DNA from: Pseudomonas jessenii
GTDB taxonomy: Bacteria; Pseudomonadota; Gammaproteobacteria; Pseudomonadales; Pseudomonadaceae
Length of the DNA: 64,000 nt
NCBI RefSeq assembly: GCF_002236115.1
Contig: NZ_NIWT01000004.1
Span: 682,001 to 746,000, forward strand
Direction: 5' to 3'
How positions within the stretch are numbered: position 1 is the first letter of the stretch; each line of letters begins with the position of its first letter. Positions 60,729 through 64,000 of this stretch are shown here, piece by piece. A model generated the notes under the pieces. That model was given only the letters and a program-made list of their open reading frames with translations. It made no database searches and had not been told where the DNA came from. A program made the position numbers and the translations under genes.

Positions 60729-63700
60729 TCAGTCAAGTTCCAGCACCACGACGCGCTGCCCGGCGCGCACCGCCGAACCCGGTTGCACGCGAATCTCGCG
60801 TACCACGCCGGCCATTGGCGCGAGCAGGGGGATTTCCATCTTCATCGACTCCAGGATCACCAGCACATCGCCGGCCGCGACCCGACTGCCGGCCTGGACC
60901 TGAACCTGCCAGAGGTTGCCGGCGATGTGGCTGTCGACGCTCTGTTGGCCGTTTTCCAGCGGTGCATCCTCGATGGCCTCCGGGGCCGCTTCTTCACTGT
61001 CGAAATGCGCCTGGCCACTGGCGATCCAGCGTTCGCGCTCGGCATTGAATGCGCCTTTTTGCTGATCGCGAAACGCCTCGATGGTCTCAGCTTCCCTGGC
61101 CAGGAACGCCTGGTAATCCGCCAGATTCAACTGGCTGTGCTCGATGTTCAGGTCGAAGCGCCCGAGGGGGAAATCCCGGCGGATGCGCAGCAGTTCATCG
61201 GCGCTGACCGGGTAGAAACGGATCTGGTCGAAAAACCGCAGCAACCAGGGTTTGCCATCGAACGCGGCGACTTCGCGGTAGCGGTTCCACATCTGCAACG
61301 TGCGCCCGACAAACTGATAGCCGCCGGGGCCTTCCATGCCGTAGACGCACATGTAGGCGCCACCGATGCCCACCGAGTTTTCCGCGGTCCAGGTGCGCGC
61401 CGGGTTGTACTTGGTGGTCACCAGGCGATGGCGCGGGTCGAGCGGGGTGGCGACCGGGGCGCCGAGGTAGACGTCGCCCAGGCCCATCACCAGGTAACTG
61501 GCGTCGAACACTGTGCGCTGCACTTCATCGAGGTTCGGCAGGTCGTTGATGCGGCGGATGAACTCCAGGTTGCTCGGGCACCACGGCGCGTCCTTGCGCA
61601 CCGTGGTCATGTATTTCTCGATGGCCAACTGGCACGCCGGGTCGTCCCAGGACAGTGGCAGATGCACGATGCGCGAGGGCACTTGCAGGTCCTTGGCGGC
61701 GCACACGGCGTCCCATTCGCCGGCGACGATGCCGAGCAGGTCGGACAGCGGCAGTTGCTCGGGTTGGTAGTGGACCTGCAGTGAGCGAATGCCGGGGGTG
61801 AGGTCGATCACACCGTGCAGGTCTTTGCTTTCCAGCGCCTGCATCAGGGCGTGGGCGCGGAAACGCAGGACCAGATCGAGTTCCGGGGCGCCGATTTCCA
61901 GCAGCAGGTGGGTGTCGCCGGACAGTCTTGCGACCAGCCGGGTGTCGTCCTGCCCAATGTCCAATACCACAGGCGACTCAATCCCCTGTGGGAGCGAGCT
62001 TGCTCGCGATGACGGCATCACATCCGACATCTGTGTGACTGAAACACCGCTATCGCGAGCAAGCTCGCTCCCACAGTGATCCCATTTCAAGGCGAGGCTG
62101 CGGGCGGTCTTGAGGTCGACGGGCAAGAACTGCACCTTGTCCCCGGCCTTGAGCTGCCCCAGTTGCCAAAGATCCGCCTCGATCACGGTCACCGGGCACA
62201 CGAACCCGCCAAGGCTCGGGCCATCCGGGCCGAGGATCACCGGCATGTCACCGGTAAAATCCACCGCGCCGATCGCATACGGATTGTCGTGGATGTTCGA
62301 CGGATGCAAACCGGCTTCACCGCCGTCGGCACGCACCCACTCAGGCTTCGGTCCGATCAGGCGAACGCCGGTACGGCTGGAGTTGAAATGCACTTCCCAC
62401 TGCGTGGCGAAGAAGGTGCCGATGTAGTTTTGCGTGAAGTATTCCGGGGCGCCGTGGGGGCCGTAGATCACGCGAATCTGCCGAACTGCCGGCAACTTGG
62501 TGGCCTGTTCTTCAGCCAGTTGCTGACCGGCACTGCGATCATTCAGGGCTGGCAGGTGCAACACATCACCGGCTCGCAACGCGCGACCACCGTGGCCGCC
62601 AAACTGGCCGAGGGTGAAGGTGCTTTTGCTGCCCAGATAGTCCGGCACTTGCAGGCCGCCGCGCAGGCACAGATAGGTGCGCGCACCTGCGCCTGCGATG
62701 GTGCCAAGGCTCAACATTGCGCCCGCTGGAATCAGCAGTGCCGTGTTCATCGGTACGCTTTCGCCGTTCAAAGCCAGCGGAATCACCGCGCCGGTCACCG
62801 TCACCACCGTCTCGCAATTGAAGCGCAGCAACGGTCCGCTCATGGTGATTTCCAGCGCCGCCGCGCCTTCGTCATTGCCCAGCAAACGGTTGCCCAGGCG
62901 CAGCGCGCGACTGTCCATCGGCCCGGATGGCGGTACGCCCACCGCCCAGTAACCGAGTCGGCCGGGATAGTCCTGAACGCTGGTCTGGGTGCCGGCGCTG
63001 AGCACCTCGAAGGTGTTGGCCTGATACACCAGGCCTTCCAGGCAACGGGTCCATGGCTGGCCGCTGGCGAAAGGCACATCGAGCAGAATCTGCCGCAGGT
63101 AGTCGCGGTTGGTTTCCACGCCGTAGAGCAGGCTGGCCCCCAGCGCCTGATGCAGATCCGTGCTGGCCTCTTCGCGAGTTGGCGCCCAACTGATGACCTT
63201 GGCGATCATCGGGTCGAAGTAGGGCGGGATCTCGCAGCCAGCCTCGACCCAGGTGTCGATACGCAATTGAATGCCATTGGCCACCGGGAAATCCACGGCG
63301 GTTAGCAAGCCTGGGCTGGGTTGAAAGTCGCGACCCGGATCTTCGGCATACAACCGCGCCTGAATCGCATGACCCACCGGTTGCAAACCCTGCATCAGTT
63401 CGCACAGGGGCGGCAGATCGCCGGCCGCCAGTTGCACCATCCAGCGCACCAGGTCGACGCCCCACACCTGTTCGGTGACACCGTGTTCTACCTGCAAACG
63501 GGTGTTCACTTCCAGGAAGTAGAAGCGCTGGGCCTCGCTGTCGAACACAAACTCCACGGTGCCGGCGCTGCGGTAATTCACCGCTTTGGCCAGTTTGATC
63601 GCCGCCGCGCACAGTTCATCGGCCATGCCGTCGGGCAGGTTCGGTGCCGGGGTTTCCTCGAGGACTTTCTGGTTGCGGCGTTGTACCGAGCAGTCACGCA

Positions 63701-64000
63701 CGCCGAGGGCGATCACTTCGCCGCGACCGTCGCCGAACACCTGTACTTCCAGGTGCCGGGCGCGCTGGATGTACTTTTCGATGAACACCCCGGCGTCGCT
63801 GAAATTGTTCTGGCCCAGGCGCTTGACCGCTTCGAAGGATTCGCTCAACTCGGCCGCGCTGCGGCACACGCGCATGCCGATGCCGCCACCGCCAGCGGTG
63901 CTCTTGAGCATCACCGGGTAGCCGACCTGTTCACCGGCCAGCAGCGCGGCATCGAGGCTGTCGAGCAGTTCGGTGCCTTCGAGCATCGGCACGCCGTGTT
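60729..64000 (-). CDS. uca: Urea carboxylase, N-terminus outside window; contains an in-frame REP pair
   Basis: About 1090 residues are visible; the first ~120 are cut by the right edge. Biotin carboxylase domain (~1-330 of the fragment, with KSTAGGGGIGMR and EVNTRLQVEHGVTE), KipA-type carboxyltransferase domain (~340-630), KipI-type domain (~670-870), and the biotinyl domain with ESMKM near residue 1060. It makes allophanate from urea with ATP and bicarbonate; a guanidine carboxylase role cannot be excluded from this part. A complete REP pair (61986-62076) is read through in frame between the KipA and KipI domains (fragment residues ~639-669). Confidence 0.92.
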   Translation of the reverse strand, partial: HGVPMLEGTELLDSLDAALLAGEQVGYPVMLKSTAGGGGIGMRVCRSAAELSESFEAVKRLGQNNFSDAGVFIEKYIQRARHLEVQVFGDGRGEVIALGVRDCSVQRRNQKVLEETPAPNLPDGMADELCAAAIKLAKAVNYRSAGTVEFVFDSEAQRFYFLEVNTRLQVEHGVTEQVWGVDLVRWMVQLAAGDLPPLCELMQGLQPVGHAIQARLYAEDPGRDFQPSPGLLTAVDFPVANGIQLRIDTWVEAGCEIPPYFDPMIAKVISWAPTREEASTDLHQALGASLLYGVETNRDYLRQILLDVPFASGQPWTRCLEGLVYQANTFEVLSAGTQTSVQDYPGRLGYWAVGVPPSGPMDSRALRLGNRLLGNDEGAAALEITMSGPLLRFNCETVVTVTGAVIPLALNGESVPMNTALLIPAGAMLSLGTIAGAGARTYLCLRGGLQVPDYLGSKSTFTLGQFGGHGGRALRAGDVLHLPALNDRSAGQQLAEEQATKLPAVRQIRVIYGPHGAPEYFTQNYIGTFFATQWEVHFNSSRTGVRLIGPKPEWVRADGGEAGLHPSNIHDNPYAIGAVDFTGDMPVILGPDGPSLGGFVCPVTVIEADLWQLGQLKAGDKVQFLPVDLKTARSLALKWDHCGSELARDSGVSVTQMSDVMPSSRASSLPQGIESPVVLDIGQDDTRLVARLSGDTHLLLEIGAPELDLVLRFRAHALMQALESKDLHGVIDLTPGIRSLQVHYQPEQLPLSDLLGIVAGEWDAVCAAKDLQVPSRIVHLPLSWDDPACQLAIEKYMTTVRKDAPWCPSNLEFIRRINDLPNLDEVQRTVFDASYLVMGLGDVYLGAPVATPLDPRHRLVTTKYNPARTWTAENSVGIGGAYMCVYGMEGPGGYQFVGRTLQMWNRYREVAAFDGKPWLLRFFDQIRFYPVSADELLRIRRDFPLGRFDLNIEHSQLNLADYQAFLAREAETIEAFRDQQKGAFNAERERWIASGQAHFDSEEAAPEAIEDAPLENGQQSVDSHIAGNLWQVQVQAGSRVAAGDVLVILESMKMEIPLLAPMAGVVREIRVQPGSAVRAGQRVVVLELD
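61986..62076. repeat. Inverted REP pair inside the urea carboxylase gene
   Basis: Canonical REP arms 91 bases end to end, no stop codon in the reading frame used. The encoded stretch includes CGSELARDSG and SSRASSLPQG, the same peptides that REPs encode elsewhere in unused frames. Confidence 0.93.

Noticed and set aside
3525..62076. Repeated palindromic words as a CRISPR array
   Set aside because: The repeats are dispersed, inverted pairs at gene ends, not evenly spaced direct repeats with unique spacers; no cas genes.
60729..64000. REP inside urea carboxylase marking a pseudogene or two genes
   Set aside because: The frame is continuous on both sides, and all motifs up to the biotin site are intact, so it is kept as one gene.

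Overview
The window is a stretch of a Pseudomonas chromosome, most likely from the P. fluorescens group. Pointers are high GC, Pseudomonas-type start sites, many inverted REP pairs (core GGGAGCGAGCTTGCTCGCGA) in the gaps, the ornithine-lipid pair olsBA, a PhaG transacylase, and the gene order pcaTBDC - porin - ttgCBA/ttgR, which as I recall matches P. putida KT2440.

Layout. 0-3.5 kb: end of a protocatechuate (beta-ketoadipate) operon, pcaT (cut by the left edge), pcaB, pcaD, pcaC. 3.5-4.7 kb: an AT-rich orphan gene held between two 315-bp direct repeats made of the 3' end of pcaC, a REP pair and the 3' end of the porin gene. 4.6-13 kb: OprD-type porin, then the TtgABC/EmhABC multidrug efflux operon and divergent ttgR across an operator. 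13.3 kb: a second AT-rich orphan. 14-17 kb: ArsR regulator, MFS pump and XenB-like flavin reductase. 17-26 kb: AcpH, olsBA, an acyl-CoA-dehydrogenase-like protein, a serine hydrolase pair, YceI, cardiolipin synthase and the GH3 beta-glucosidase BglX. 26-28.5 kb: LemA and two TPM-domain proteins. 28.6-30.9 kb: a compact phage-derived cluster (LuxR-type HTH, holin-like pair, CI-like repressor, Ogr-like zinc finger, one unknown) with no structural genes. 31-38.7 kb: methyltransferase, EamA transporter, PfpI, small proteins, a DapA-like lyase / class II aldolase pair facing an XRE-cupin regulator, and a DUF4917/SIR2-like protein. 38.8-43.6 kb: LysR, CoA-transferase, HMG-CoA lyase and MFS importer, a probable branched dicarboxylate catabolic unit. 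43.6-49 kb: transporters, LysR, a ParDE-like toxin-antitoxin pair, a PAS-GAF-GGDEF enzyme and stress proteins.

49.4-54.5 kb is the most accessory-looking stretch: a stand-alone HsdR-N-type nuclease, tam, a 38-residue membrane microprotein, an orphan HicB, a small unknown gene behind a long structured leader, and a Fic protein next to tRNA-Gly(CCC). 55-64 kb: PhaG, RsuA, a Cys-rich CWC protein, a Cache-GGDEF enzyme, allophanate hydrolase and urea carboxylase (cut by the right edge), the last interrupted in frame by a complete REP pair.

How the genes work together. PcaT/B/D/C import and process aromatic ring-cleavage products. TtgABC exports drugs and solvents under TtgR. OlsB and OlsA make ornithine lipid. 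Urea carboxylase and allophanate hydrolase release ammonia from urea. The two GGDEF enzymes feed c-di-GMP. I did not find a complete, recognisable new multi-gene system. The best leads are the repeat-flanked orphan, the structured leader at 52.5-52.9 kb, the Fic/nuclease/HicB stretch and the REP element inside a coding sequence.
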